From Bacteroides faecium (lineage in GTDB: Bacteria > Bacteroidota > Bacteroidia > Bacteroidales > Bacteroidaceae), in NCBI RefSeq assembly GCF_012113595.1, contig NZ_CP050831.1, forward strand, positions 3,968,001 through 4,032,000: 64,000 nucleotides of DNA, read 5' to 3'. Below the pieces are notes generated by a model. The model searched no databases, was not told the DNA's origin, and saw nothing but the letters and a program-made list of their open reading frames with translations. Below, piece by piece: positions 46,798-56,745 of the stretch. The position numbers and the translations under genes are program-made. How positions within the stretch are numbered: position 1 is the first letter of the stretch; every line of letters begins with the position of its first letter.

Positions 46798-49700
46798 ATG
46801 AAACGAAGAGGATTAATTTTTAATTCGCGACCTAACAAGACAGCAGTGTTTGCGTTAGGATTAATGCTGGGACTTTGTCCTGTTTCAAAGGCATGGGCCG
46901 ATACGAATATGAACGATAGCCAAGTGGTGGCGCAGGCTCAGAAGAAAGTGAAAGGTCAAGTGGTTGATGCCACGGGCGAGCCGTTGATTGGCGTGAATAT
47001 AAGTGTGGTAGGCGGAACGGAAGGAACCATTACCGATATTGATGGAAATTATACGATTAGTGTCCCTGCCGGAGCCAGACTGAAATTCAGCTATATCGGC
47101 TATAAAGACCAGATTATAGACGTAGCTGCGCAAACGGTGATTAATGTAAAATTGCAAGAAGACAGCGAAGTGCTGGACGAAGTGGTGGTAGTGGGATATG
47201 GCTCGCAGAAGAAAGAAACATTGACCGGTGCCGTAACGGTGGTATCCGATAAAATGCTGAAGAATAAAGGAACAATGTCCAGTCCATTGCAGGCAATGCA
47301 GGGACAGGTTCCGGGCGTGACGATTACCCGTAACTCAGCGGCTCCCGGTGATGAAAGCTGGGGCTTGAAATTGCGCGGTTCTGTTTCGGCAAATAATGCA
47401 GAGCCATTGATTGTAATTGACGGAGTGGCTTATGACGGTGTAAATGCGTTGCGAAATATCAACCCTTCCGATATCCAGTCCATCAACTTTTTGAAGGATG
47501 CGTCAGCGGCTATCTACGGTTCGCGGGCTGCGGGCGGTGTAGTATTGGTGACAACTAAGCAGGCAAAGGAAGGCAAAGCAAGAATTGAGTACAGTGGTTC
47601 GTACACTTATAAAATGGTAGGGTTGCAGCCGGAACTGATGTCTATGAACGAGTGGGCGAATGCAGTACTGCAAACTTGCCAGAATGATGGTCAGCCCGAC
47701 TCGTATTCATGGGTTAAATATGCGAAAATGGCATTGGCAAACGAAGGCAAATATATTGATTTGGATCATAGCGCCAATCCTTTTGCTCCCAGTTATTCGG
47801 ATGTAATGGACTTCGTATTTATGGATACCAACTGGCAAGATGTATTGTTCGGCAACTCTTACTCCACGCAGCATGACCTGGCTATTTCCGGAGGTACGGA
47901 GAAGAACTTGTACCGTTTGTCCGTAGGATATATGTATGATGACAGTAACTTGAAATGGGGGAATAATAACAATCAGCGTTTCAACCTTCGTCTGACTAAC
48001 AAACTGAAAGTCTTTGATAACTTCGCTATTGAATCTGTCATAGCTTATAACCGTCAGGACCAGGTAGCTCCATCCCAACTGAATAGGACGCTGACTTCCA
48101 GTTATCCGCAACCGGGCCTTCCGGCTTCTACCATCGACGGGAAACCGTATTCGTGGGGAACTTGGCTGTCACCGATTTGGTTTGCCGAACTGGGTGGCGA
48201 TAATAAATTGAAAGTATCCGAAATCAATATCAGCGAGAAGTTCACTTACAATATCAATAAGCACCTGGACGTGGTAGCCAATCTTGGTTATAACTCCGGA
48301 GTAGCTTCACGTGACATCAAAAAGATGGCTATAACGTCCTATAATTATGCCGGAACTAAAATAAATACTAAAGCCGACGGTTACAAGCAGGAAGAATCGT
48401 CTTACGAAAAAACGAGTTCACGTACCGATTTCTACTCTATGACAGGTTATGTTGACTATCATAACACGTTTGCGCAACACCACAATGTAAGTGCGATGGT
48501 CGGTGCCCAATACGAATTGAAAGAATACGATTATTTTGGTGTATCGGTGAAAGATATCCAGAACTCATTGGAAACGGTAAATGGTGCAGGGCTTGTGAAT
48601 CTGACAGACAAACATGGTACGAAATGGCATGAGGCTGTGATGTCCTATTATTCCCGTTTGAATTATAATTATAAGTCTAAATACTTGCTGGAAGTAAATA
48701 TGCGTTATGATGGTTCTTCCAAGTTCAAACCGGAAAACCGCTGGGACTTCTTTTATGGAATATCCGGTGGATGGCGTATTACGGAAGAAGCGTTCATGAA
48801 GAACGTCAAGTGGCTCAATGACTTGAAAATCCGTCTTTCATACGGTGAAGTGGGCAACCAGAGCGGTATCGACCGCTATGACGGCACACAGTTCTACAAG
48901 TTTGAATCCCAAAGCGGAGCTTATATCGGTCCCAACAAAGGCACTATCATAGATACGAACGGCAAAATCGCTTCTTTGGGACGTGAATGGGAACGCATTA
49001 AGAATTATAACCTGGGATTGGATTTCTCCTTATTGAATTCCCGCCTTACAGGTACTGCCGAGGTATATATGAAGCGCAATGACAATATGCTGATAAACAT
49101 CTCTTATCCGGGAGTTCTGGGTGATAACGCCGGTATGTCCAACAATGGGAAGTTTAAGTCGCATGGTTGGGAAGTGATGCTGAACTGGTCTGATAAGATT
49201 GGAAAGGACTTCACTTACCACGTAGGAGGTACTTACTCCTTCAATACCAACAAACTGACGGATATCGGTGCGGTATCAGTTCTGAAATCCGGTTTCGTTG
49301 ACAAGCAACAAGGCTATCCGTTGAACAGTATCTTCGGCCTGCGTTATGCCGGCAAGGCACAGACGGAAGAAGAACGCCAGAAGTACTTATATAGATTCCT
49401 TGCCGGAAACACTATCGGACTGACCGAACAAAACTTCCGTCTGGGAGATAATATGTATGCCGATGTAAACAATGACGGTAAATTGGATCAGAATGACATT
49501 GTTTATCTGGGTACGGACGATCCGAAAATCTCCTTCTCATTTAATGTAGGAGCAGAATGGAAAGGATTCGATTTGTCACTGGTTTTCCAGGGAGCTGCAA
49601 AACGTACTATTTTCCGTACGGGAGATAATAACGGTAATGAGATATGGCGTATACCGATGAAAGCATTGTACCTGAATACTTCGAACCAGTCTGTGGGCAA

Positions 49701-50034
49701 TACATGGAGTCCTGACAACCGGGGCGCTCATTATCCTACATATAGCAATAAGAATGAGATTAACGATTATAACTACCAGGCTTCTTCCTGGTCGGTAGAG
49801 GATGGCTCTTACATTCGTCTGAAGAATGTGACGCTGGGATACAACGTGCCTTCCGCGTTTCTGGCTAAAACGAAGGCAATCAGTTCATGCCGTGTCTACG
49901 TAGCAGGAGCCGACCTTTGGGAATACTCTAAGATTAATGACGGCTGGGATCCGGAAGCAAGTCGCAAAGTGACAGCCGCAGGACGTTTCCCCTTTGTCCG
50001 CACAGTGACTTTTGGATTAAATCTAACTTTTTAA
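46798..50034 (+). CDS. SusC/RagA-family TonB-dependent glycan transporter (module C)
   Basis: A 1078-residue protein with signal peptide (to about 'SKAWA'), carboxypeptidase-D-like Ig domain ('GQVVDATGEPLIGVNISVVGG', ~52-72), TonB-box/plug segment 'EVLDEVVVVGYGSQKKETLTG' (~124-144) and an outer-membrane barrel ending 'VRTVTFGLNLTF'. It aligns with the module B SusC along its length (for example 'QQGYPLNSIFGLRYAGKAQ' versus 'VNGYPLNSVFGYRYVGKVQ') and likewise lacks an STN domain. Divergence is spread along the whole barrel, suggesting related but not identical substrates. susD follows after 3 bp. Confidence 0.95.
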   Translation: MKRRGLIFNSRPNKTAVFALGLMLGLCPVSKAWADTNMNDSQVVAQAQKKVKGQVVDATGEPLIGVNISVVGGTEGTITDIDGNYTISVPAGARLKFSYIGYKDQIIDVAAQTVINVKLQEDSEVLDEVVVVGYGSQKKETLTGAVTVVSDKMLKNKGTMSSPLQAMQGQVPGVTITRNSAAPGDESWGLKLRGSVSANNAEPLIVIDGVAYDGVNALRNINPSDIQSINFLKDASAAIYGSRAAGGVVLVTTKQAKEGKARIEYSGSYTYKMVGLQPELMSMNEWANAVLQTCQNDGQPDSYSWVKYAKMALANEGKYIDLDHSANPFAPSYSDVMDFVFMDTNWQDVLFGNSYSTQHDLAISGGTEKNLYRLSVGYMYDDSNLKWGNNNNQRFNLRLTNKLKVFDNFAIESVIAYNRQDQVAPSQLNRTLTSSYPQPGLPASTIDGKPYSWGTWLSPIWFAELGGDNKLKVSEINISEKFTYNINKHLDVVANLGYNSGVASRDIKKMAITSYNYAGTKINTKADGYKQEESSYEKTSSRTDFYSMTGYVDYHNTFAQHHNVSAMVGAQYELKEYDYFGVSVKDIQNSLETVNGAGLVNLTDKHGTKWHEAVMSYYSRLNYNYKSKYLLEVNMRYDGSSKFKPENRWDFFYGISGGWRITEEAFMKNVKWLNDLKIRLSYGEVGNQSGIDRYDGTQFYKFESQSGAYIGPNKGTIIDTNGKIASLGREWERIKNYNLGLDFSLLNSRLTGTAEVYMKRNDNMLINISYPGVLGDNAGMSNNGKFKSHGWEVMLNWSDKIGKDFTYHVGGTYSFNTNKLTDIGAVSVLKSGFVDKQQGYPLNSIFGLRYAGKAQTEEERQKYLYRFLAGNTIGLTEQNFRLGDNMYADVNNDGKLDQNDIVYLGTDDPKISFSFNVGAEWKGFDLSLVFQGAAKRTIFRTGDNNGNEIWRIPMKALYLNTSNQSVGNTWSPDNRGAHYPTYSNKNEINDYNYQASSWSVEDGSYIRLKNVTLGYNVPSAFLAKTKAISSCRVYVAGADLWEYSKINDGWDPEASRKVTAAGRFPFVRTVTFGLNLTF

Positions 50035-50037
50035 TGT

Positions 50038-51771
50038 ATGAAGATTATGAAACTATATAAGAAAGCCCTTTTGATTGTATCGCTTGGCTTGACACTGAAT
50101 TCGTGTCTGGACCTTGATCCGCAGGATCAGTTGGCGGATGGTAATTTGTGGGGAGCAGCAGATGATTTTAAATATTTTGCAACCAATTTTTATGGTTGGA
50201 CACGTGATTTCAAGTCAGTTATTTCTGACGGTGCACATTCCGACTGGCGTTCGGACTTGATGACTTCCAGTTCCGTAAATATGTACAGTAACGGTAGCAA
50301 TCCGATTCCGACTTCCGACGGTAACTATACAAGCAATTATGCTCATATCCGCCGCTGTAACCTGTTGCTGCAAAAGGCAGCGTCTTTTTCCGGTAACGGT
50401 GATATCAGCCGCTATGTAGCGGAAGCCAAGTTTTTCCGTGCTTATTCTTACTTTGATTTGGTGCAGTTGTTCGGAGATGTGATTATCACTAAAGAACCGC
50501 TGGATATTACTTCACCCGAGTTACGCATGAGCCGCAATGACCGTAGCGAAGTGATTGACTTCGTGATTCAGGATTTGAAGGATGCGGCTGAAGTATTGCC
50601 GGAAACTATTGCAACGGATGATGAAGGACGTATTTCAAAATGGGGAGCTTATGCATTCCTTTCACGTGTCGCTTTATATGAAGGCACATGGCAACAAAAC
50701 CGCAATAATGAAGAACGTGGCAAAGCATTGTTGGGCATTGCTGTGGATGCGGCGAAGAAAGTAATCGACAGCAAGCAGTTCGAACTTTTCAAACCCGCTT
50801 CTTTGGGTGATATGGCTTACAAATATCTGTTTATATTGGAGAATGTGCAGTCCAATCCTGCCAATCTGACTAAAAGTGCTAATAAAGAGTATATATTCTA
50901 TCGCCGCCATGATGAAACGATCGCTCCCATCGGGACTAATATCACTCACGGTTGCGTGGCTAACGTGCAATATATCAATCGCAAGTTTGTGAATATGTAC
51001 TTGTGCAGCAATGGATTGCCGATTGAGCATGCAAAGAGTGCCGATGTATTTAAAGGATACGGCGGACTGACTACAGAATTCGAGAACCGTGATAACCGCA
51101 TGAAGAACTGTCTTCTGGCTCACGGAACCAAATATTGGGATAACGACAAACCGCGTATCGACTGGAAAGGCATGGAAGGAGAAGATGCGACGAATGCTAT
51201 CACATGCAATGTTTTCCAAGGTTCCGGCTATCAGAATCAGAAATGGGGTACGGAGCGTAAAGTTGCCGATACATTTGAAGGTTATGACTTCCCGATTATC
51301 CGTTATGCAGAGGTTTTGTTGAATTATGCGGAAGCCATGTACGAATTAGGGACTACCGGCAAAGCTCTGGACGATGCATTGAACATTTCGTTAAATCTGG
51401 TTCGTCTCCGTGTGAACCCTGATATGCCTAAACTTACAACTTCTTTTGTTTCGGAAAACAGTCTGGATATGCGGGAAGAAATTCGCCGTGAACGTACCAT
51501 CGAATTGTATAATGAAGGTTTCCGAGTTGATGATTTGAAGCGTTGGAATACTGCTATTGTAGAGATGCCGAAACCTATTCTTGGGGTGAAATGGACAGGA
51601 ACGGACTTTGCTACTTCATGGGCGGGTGCTTCTACTATGGCAAAAGATTCGGAAGGTTGTTTGATTTTGGAAGGCGGTCGTCGTTGGGGTAGTAAGAACG
51701 ACCTGTATCCGCTTCCGGTAGACCAATGCCAGTTGAATCCGAATTTGGGACAGAATCCGGGATGGCAATAA
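50038..51771 (+). CDS. SusD/RagB-family surface lipoprotein (module C)
   Basis: A 577-residue lipoprotein (Cys23 in 'TLNSC-L'; ATG 50047 is an alternative start) with SusD landmarks 'VAEAKFFRAYSYFDLVQLFGD', 'PIIRYAEVLLNYAEAMYELG', 'EIRRERTIELYNEGFRVDDLKRW' and the end 'YPLPVDQCQLNPNLGQNPGW'. It is closely collinear with the module B SusD, including the segment 'HSDWRSDLMTSSSVNMYSNG' (module B 'HADIRSDLFAGSTVNIYSNG'). It acts with the adjacent SusC as lid and ligand-binding subunit at the cell surface. Confidence 0.95.
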   Translation: MKIMKLYKKALLIVSLGLTLNSCLDLDPQDQLADGNLWGAADDFKYFATNFYGWTRDFKSVISDGAHSDWRSDLMTSSSVNMYSNGSNPIPTSDGNYTSNYAHIRRCNLLLQKAASFSGNGDISRYVAEAKFFRAYSYFDLVQLFGDVIITKEPLDITSPELRMSRNDRSEVIDFVIQDLKDAAEVLPETIATDDEGRISKWGAYAFLSRVALYEGTWQQNRNNEERGKALLGIAVDAAKKVIDSKQFELFKPASLGDMAYKYLFILENVQSNPANLTKSANKEYIFYRRHDETIAPIGTNITHGCVANVQYINRKFVNMYLCSNGLPIEHAKSADVFKGYGGLTTEFENRDNRMKNCLLAHGTKYWDNDKPRIDWKGMEGEDATNAITCNVFQGSGYQNQKWGTERKVADTFEGYDFPIIRYAEVLLNYAEAMYELGTTGKALDDALNISLNLVRLRVNPDMPKLTTSFVSENSLDMREEIRRERTIELYNEGFRVDDLKRWNTAIVEMPKPILGVKWTGTDFATSWAGASTMAKDSEGCLILEGGRRWGSKNDLYPLPVDQCQLNPNLGQNPGWQ

Positions 51772-51803
51772 TCAATTCAGAAATAACTTAAAGAATAAGA
51801 ATT

Positions 51804-53330
51804 ATGAAAAGAGATTATATAAAATATTTTGTCGGACTGGCTGCTTGTTCGCTTTTAGGTCTGACTGCATGTGATGATGATAAGGATTTGGGAGAGAAGA
51901 TGGATGAGATGATTACAATATCTGCCATTACTCTTGAAGATACTCAATATGACGCAGGAAATAAAACGATTTGTTTGCTAAAGAATAAGGAACTTCAGCT
52001 CTCTTGGAGTATCATGCCCGAGAGTGCGACCAATACGAATGTACAATGGACATCGTCTGATGAATCTGTTGCGACAGTTACACAGGAAGGTCTGGTTATG
52101 ACTAAAGATAAAGCGGGAAAAGCTATCATAACAATGACACCGGAAATAGGCTTCGGACCTGAGGCGACTATCGTCACCAGAACAGTTGAAGTTATGGACG
52201 AATATACTTATATGTCGACCATCAATATAACTAATGTTCCGGCAGAGGAGATTGCGGCAGGCGATGAATATCAATTAACTGTTTCTTCAGAACCGGAAAC
52301 TACTACGTTCAAGCGTTATAAATGGACAAGTAGTAACCCGGAGATAGCTACGGTGGATGAGAAGACAGGATTGGTGACTGGAATCAGCAAAGGGGATGCG
52401 ACTATTACAGTGACGGCTGATGATTTCAGTTCAAATCCGGTGTCTGCAAGTTGCGAGATAGGGGTTAAGATAGTAACTCCAATTACCGGAATGACGTTTA
52501 CTGAAGATGCGGAACTAAATCAATTGGGATATGGACAGGAATATCAGATTAAGTACACGTTGGAACCGGTAGATGCTACTGCTTCGCTGCTGACTTGGAC
52601 GAGTGATAATCCGGAGGTGATTAGTGTGGATAAAACAGGAAAATTGAAAGTACATACTACTAAGGCTACTTCTGCTGTGATAACAGCTTCTTATGGCCCT
52701 GTTGTACAAAATGTAACTGTCACAGTTGCCGATGGACGTTTCTGGTATTCATTAGGTAATGGTTTGGGTAACGGACTGGATAATAATTGGTATTTGGATG
52801 GCAACAATGCGTCTGTCGTTTCATCTGACGGAAATAAGACTACTGTTCAGATGGGCTCCGGATACCGTGGCGACTTATGGCTTGCAAGAAGTGGTAAAGG
52901 AAAAATTGTAAATGTAACTCCTGCTGATTATAGATATTTTGCCATTAAGATAGGATTTAAATCTCAATTGATACCAGGAAAGAACAAACCCAATGGTTGT
53001 ATTAAATTAGAGATTTTTGATGATGGCATTAAGAAAATCGGTCCTGAATATTTTGGAACAGGCGGAGATGCTAATAATAGATACGAGATTCTGGGTGCAA
53101 GTGAGATTTTGACTACGGAGCCAAATGTCTTATATTACGACTTACAGTCAAGATATAAAACTGTGACTCCTACAGATTGGAATCAGGTATTTGATTTAGT
53201 GCAATGTAAGTTTGTAATTGCCGATTTCCCGGAAACTGCTCAGACTTATGATCTTTACTGGATTCGTTCTTTCAAATCCATAGAGGAACTTCAAGCTTTT
53301 GTAGATAGTGAAAACAATACTAACGAATAA
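51804..53330 (+). CDS. Big_2 (bacterial Ig-like) surface lipoprotein, putative glycan-binding protein (module C)
   Basis: A 508-residue lipoprotein (Cys23 in 'GLTAC-D'). Three Big_2 Ig-like repeats occupy ~38-135, 136-228 and 229-308 ('WTSSDESVATVTQEGLV', 'WTSSNPEIATVDEKTGLV', 'WTSDNPEVISVDKTGKL'). A C-terminal beta-sandwich (~310-508) ends 'YDLYWIRSFKSIEELQAFV', matching the ending of the module B counterpart. It is inferred to be the surface glycan-binding partner of this SusCD. It is 5 bp from the next gene, so the two are co-translated. Confidence 0.85.
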   Translation: MKRDYIKYFVGLAACSLLGLTACDDDKDLGEKMDEMITISAITLEDTQYDAGNKTICLLKNKELQLSWSIMPESATNTNVQWTSSDESVATVTQEGLVMTKDKAGKAIITMTPEIGFGPEATIVTRTVEVMDEYTYMSTINITNVPAEEIAAGDEYQLTVSSEPETTTFKRYKWTSSNPEIATVDEKTGLVTGISKGDATITVTADDFSSNPVSASCEIGVKIVTPITGMTFTEDAELNQLGYGQEYQIKYTLEPVDATASLLTWTSDNPEVISVDKTGKLKVHTTKATSAVITASYGPVVQNVTVTVADGRFWYSLGNGLGNGLDNNWYLDGNNASVVSSDGNKTTVQMGSGYRGDLWLARSGKGKIVNVTPADYRYFAIKIGFKSQLIPGKNKPNGCIKLEIFDDGIKKIGPEYFGTGGDANNRYEILGASEILTTEPNVLYYDLQSRYKTVTPTDWNQVFDLVQCKFVIADFPETAQTYDLYWIRSFKSIEELQAFVDSENNTNE

Positions 53331-53335
53331 CTACC

Positions 53336-54739
53336 ATGAATAAGATGAAAATACATACAATAATAGGAGCAGGGCTTTTCGCCCTGACTTCTACTGCACT
53401 TTTCGCATGCAGTGAGATAGAAGACGGCTCTAATGATATGAGCAGTTGGCCGGAAGTAAAAGATTATGTTACGACCTTGGAGCATCCTTGCATGCTCCAT
53501 ACGGAAACGGATTTTGAGTTCGTAAAAGGAAAGGTACAATCCGGTGCACAGCCTTGGAAGAACGCATTCGACCATTTAACTCGTGGTGGAAACAACTTGT
53601 CGCAATCCGGCTATAAGGCATCTCCTGTGAAATTGTTGGCACGTCTCGACCAAAATAACTGGGCGGGTAAATATCCTAATGACTGGAATAATTACACGAA
53701 ATTGATGAGAGATGCTGCAGCCGCCTATCAATTGGCTCTTCGATGGAAATTGTCGGAGACGGATGGCACACAATATGCAGATGCAGCTATTGCTATTCTG
53801 AATGATTGGGCTAAAACCTGTACCGGCTTTATCGTGAACGATAAAGGGGAATTTATAGACCCGAACGAGTTCCTGATTTTTATACAAGTGCATCAAATAG
53901 CAAATGCAGCGGAAATAATGCGCTCTTACTCCGGATGGCAGGAAGCTGACCTTGCAAAGTTCAAATCATGGATAGCTGATGTGTTCTATCCCCATATTAC
54001 GAAATTCCTGTCCACGCACAATGGCAACGAATGTGCGCTTCATTATTGGCTGAACTGGGATTTATCTGCAATGACTGCATTGCTTTCTATCGGTATTCTG
54101 ACAGATGATAACTTCAAAATCAATGAAGCCATTCAATACTTTAAGTTTGGTATCGGTTCGGGAAATATAGGAAACAGTGTTCCGTTTACACACCTGGACC
54201 CGGATAGTAATGAAATGTTGGGACAATGTCAGGAATCAGGTCGTGACCAGGGACATGCTACTTTGTGTGTCAGCTTGTTAGGCGCTTTCTGCCAGATGGC
54301 AAAGAATGTGGGTGAAGACCTTTTCATATTCGATGACGGACGTGCATTAGCTATGTGTGAGTATGTGGCTAAATACAATATCGGTGGTGCTGAAACTGGT
54401 AGCTCAAGTGCTAGTTGGAAGATGACCGGTTTTAGATATACGGATAATGACTTGCCTTATACTACCTATACTAATTGTAGTGGTAGCTGGGATACTATCT
54501 CGGCACAGGAAAGAAGAGAAGGAAAAGATTCCCGTGGTGAGGTGCGTCCTGCATGGGAATTAGTGAACCGTCTGGCACAGGATTATGGAAAATCAAGTAT
54601 CTATGCCAAGATGTGGGTAGATAAGATGCGTGAGAACGCTGGTCGCGGAAATTCAGATGGCGGAGCCGGTGATTACGGACCTAATAGCGGTGGCTATGAC
54701 CAATTAGGTTTCGGTACATTGATGTTTGCCAAAGAATAA
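53336..54739 (+). CDS. alginate-lyase-family (PF05426-type) lipoprotein, copy 3 (module C)
   Basis: A 467-residue lipoprotein (Cys25 in 'TALFAC-S') with the family landmarks 'DAAAAYQLALRWKLSETDG', 'ALHYWLNWDLSAM' (~237-249), 'QESGRDQGHATLCVSLLGAF' (~301-320) and the end 'GGYDQLGFGTLMFAKE'. It retains the HYW-x-NW segment that copy 2 has lost and is closer to copy 1 there. It has extra residues near 345-385 ('GGAETGSSSASWKMTGFRYT'). It probably cuts a uronate-containing glycan at the cell surface. It is the last gene of module C and is followed by a strong terminator. Confidence 0.82.
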   Translation: MNKMKIHTIIGAGLFALTSTALFACSEIEDGSNDMSSWPEVKDYVTTLEHPCMLHTETDFEFVKGKVQSGAQPWKNAFDHLTRGGNNLSQSGYKASPVKLLARLDQNNWAGKYPNDWNNYTKLMRDAAAAYQLALRWKLSETDGTQYADAAIAILNDWAKTCTGFIVNDKGEFIDPNEFLIFIQVHQIANAAEIMRSYSGWQEADLAKFKSWIADVFYPHITKFLSTHNGNECALHYWLNWDLSAMTALLSIGILTDDNFKINEAIQYFKFGIGSGNIGNSVPFTHLDPDSNEMLGQCQESGRDQGHATLCVSLLGAFCQMAKNVGEDLFIFDDGRALAMCEYVAKYNIGGAETGSSSASWKMTGFRYTDNDLPYTTYTNCSGSWDTISAQERREGKDSRGEVRPAWELVNRLAQDYGKSSIYAKMWVDKMRENAGRGNSDGGAGDYGPNSGGYDQLGFGTLMFAKE

Positions 54740-54770
54740 ATAATAAAAGATTCCGTACCGGATGAAGTAT

Positions 54771-54811
54771 AAACGGGGAGAGTGCACAAAGCAAAATCTC
54801 CCCGTTTTTTT
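54771..54811 (+). terminator. strong intrinsic terminator after module C
   Basis: Arms AAACGGGGAGA (54771-54781) and TCTCCCCGTTT (54797-54807) are perfect, with a 15-nt loop and a T run immediately after. Confidence 0.9.
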
Positions 54812-54845
54812 ATTTCAGGGCTATCAATTATATCTTACTTTCTTG

Positions 54846-54905
54846 GGAAACAACCTTGTTTCCGAAAAAGCAAGATACATTTTTCAGAAAAATATATTAA
54901 TTTTG
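54846..54905 (+). promoter_or_regulatory. promoter region of the FAS1-SusD-like gene, with dyad
   Basis: An 18-bp dyad GGAAACA-N4-TGTTTCC (54846-54863) lies upstream of the -7 box TAATTTTG (54898-54905), which is 35 bp before the ATG. The dyad falls just upstream of where a -33 element would be, so it could bind an activator or a repressor. Confidence 0.5.
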
Positions 54906-54939
54906 CCACAAGTGTTGTATTTTATTAATCTAATGTCGT

Positions 54940-56745
54940 ATGAATAAAAGACTATTAATGTATTTATGCGGTGTAGTGATATGCTTTATGGCTGCCTGCT
55001 CCGATAATGAAGATGAACAGACGAAACCACAAGAACAACCCAAAGAAACACCGGAAGTAATAACGGAAGTGGTGGAGACTTTGGAAGAGACGGTGCCTCA
55101 GGCAAGTGACTTTGTTGAAGTGTTGAAGAAAGCCGATTTGACAGGAGTTACTGCCGAAAAGATTACCGTATTTGCCGTTAGGAATGAACTAACTAACACA
55201 AGAGCGAATGTGGGGCTGGATACAGTGTCGGTGAAACGTCATATCGTTGTCGGTACTCATAAAAAAGAAGAACTGACGGACGGACAGGAGTTGACAAGTG
55301 TGAGCGGTGAACAATTACTGGTTTCCAAGGCAGGCGACGAAATTTCTATAAACGGTGTCGTTGTAGCCGGAGAACCGGTACAGGCGGGTGACAGTTATAT
55401 CTATGTTGTTCCTAAAGTGATACCGGCACGTGAACCCGGTTCATCCGAGCCGATATTGCATTATACCACTCTTAAGGTTAGGAAATTGACAGGAGATGAT
55501 TATGGTACTTCCTCGCCATTGGAAGGCGTTGTTGTAAAAGCGTTGAACAGCACCAGGGATTCGTTGGCTCGTTATGAAACAAATAGTTCGGGTGAAGTGA
55601 CAATCAGTCATGCTTCCGATACCATTTTCTATCAGTTGTATAAAGCCGGTTATCAAACGTATGTTGACTGGAATGTCGACGGTAAGATTGACGAGAACGA
55701 ACTGATACCGGAAGGGGGATTGAATATGGTCATCTACACTGCTAGCGGAAACAAAACAGAAAGCTGCTTCATGAAAGAACAGGCGGATGATGAAATGCCA
55801 TTGGATGAGGCAAAGGAGCAGTGGCAGTCTTGCATTAAGAATTTCTACGACCAGAACCGTGTACTTAATCAGAAGTTGTGTTATGGATTTGGCAATTTCT
55901 CATATCGTAACGATATTGATTCCTGTTCTTATGAGTATTGGAGAACGGCTTATAAGGCAATTGATTTAGGCGTACGTCTGCAAAAGAAAGGTGCAAATGT
56001 AGGTTCTTCCTGGAAGGACTTCTCCAATTCAGTACAAATAGACATGAGTTTGATTTATGCTGATATTCTGGGATTTTATAGTAAGGCTATGATATGGGAT
56101 GCCGGAAGTGATAGATTTGTAAGTGATACGAACGCTTTGATTCAATCTTTGGATAAAGTGGTGCAAGAGCTTTCGGAACAACAGAAGGGAGCTGCTTATG
56201 CGATAGCCGCAAGGGTTTACCTGAATCAGAAAGAATATAATAAGGCATATGAGTATTGCGAGAGAGTGATAGCTATGGAGCGGTATGGACTTGTTCCAAA
56301 CAAGGACGTATTTGCCAGCCAGACGAATAAATCAGTACTTTGGAGTGGTTATAAAGATGATAACCTGACTTTGGCTAAAGGAACTTATTACCACCTTCTC
56401 CGTTATCAGGAAGTCCTTTTGATGAAGTCGGAAGCGGCTAATGAATTGGGTAAGATAGCGGAGGCAATAGCTCCTTTAAATCAAATAATGCTGGCAGAAG
56501 GAAAAGCGGAAATAGCACCTGCAGGTTCTACTAAGGAAGAAATCAGAAAATATATTAATACATTGTTTGATACCTATTTGCAACATGAAGGCTTGGAATA
56601 TTTGACTTGGAGACGCTGGGGAATACTGGATGCAAAGATTGGAAACAAGTTTGGCTATCAGTCTCCTAAGAACTCGTTACTCCCGATTCCTAAGGCAATC
56701 TCGATACAATATCCGGAAATGACACAGAATCCGGGATATTATTAA
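54940..56745 (+). CDS. FAS1 - Ig-like - SusD-like fusion lipoprotein
   Basis: A 601-residue lipoprotein (Cys20 in 'CFMAAC-S'). After a Pro/Glu-rich linker comes a fasciclin (FAS1)-like domain (~42-162: 'ASDFVEVLKKADLTGV', 'ITVFAV', 'RHIVVGTHKKEELTDGQELTSVSG', 'ISINGVVVAGEPVQAGDSYIYVV'). A carboxypeptidase-regulatory/CnaB-like beta domain follows (~175-270). The C-terminal half (~285-601) has SusD-type TPR helices and the typical SusD ending ('HLLRYQEVLLMKSEAANELG', 'YLTWRRWGI', 'LLPIPKAISIQYPEMTQNPGYY'). No susC gene lies beside it, and it has its own promoter and terminator. It may dock on one of the SusC proteins in this window or act as a surface-adhesive glycan binder; both are inference. 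Confidence 0.8.
   Translation: MNKRLLMYLCGVVICFMAACSDNEDEQTKPQEQPKETPEVITEVVETLEETVPQASDFVEVLKKADLTGVTAEKITVFAVRNELTNTRANVGLDTVSVKRHIVVGTHKKEELTDGQELTSVSGEQLLVSKAGDEISINGVVVAGEPVQAGDSYIYVVPKVIPAREPGSSEPILHYTTLKVRKLTGDDYGTSSPLEGVVVKALNSTRDSLARYETNSSGEVTISHASDTIFYQLYKAGYQTYVDWNVDGKIDENELIPEGGLNMVIYTASGNKTESCFMKEQADDEMPLDEAKEQWQSCIKNFYDQNRVLNQKLCYGFGNFSYRNDIDSCSYEYWRTAYKAIDLGVRLQKKGANVGSSWKDFSNSVQIDMSLIYADILGFYSKAMIWDAGSDRFVSDTNALIQSLDKVVQELSEQQKGAAYAIAARVYLNQKEYNKAYEYCERVIAMERYGLVPNKDVFASQTNKSVLWSGYKDDNLTLAKGTYYHLLRYQEVLLMKSEAANELGKIAEAIAPLNQIMLAEGKAEIAPAGSTKEEIRKYINTLFDTYLQHEGLEYLTWRRWGILDAKIGNKFGYQSPKNSLLPIPKAISIQYPEMTQNPGYY

Noticed and set aside
54762..54947. 61-codon frame after module C
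   Set aside because: It runs through the terminator hairpin and the promoter of the next gene, so it is not a plausible coding sequence.
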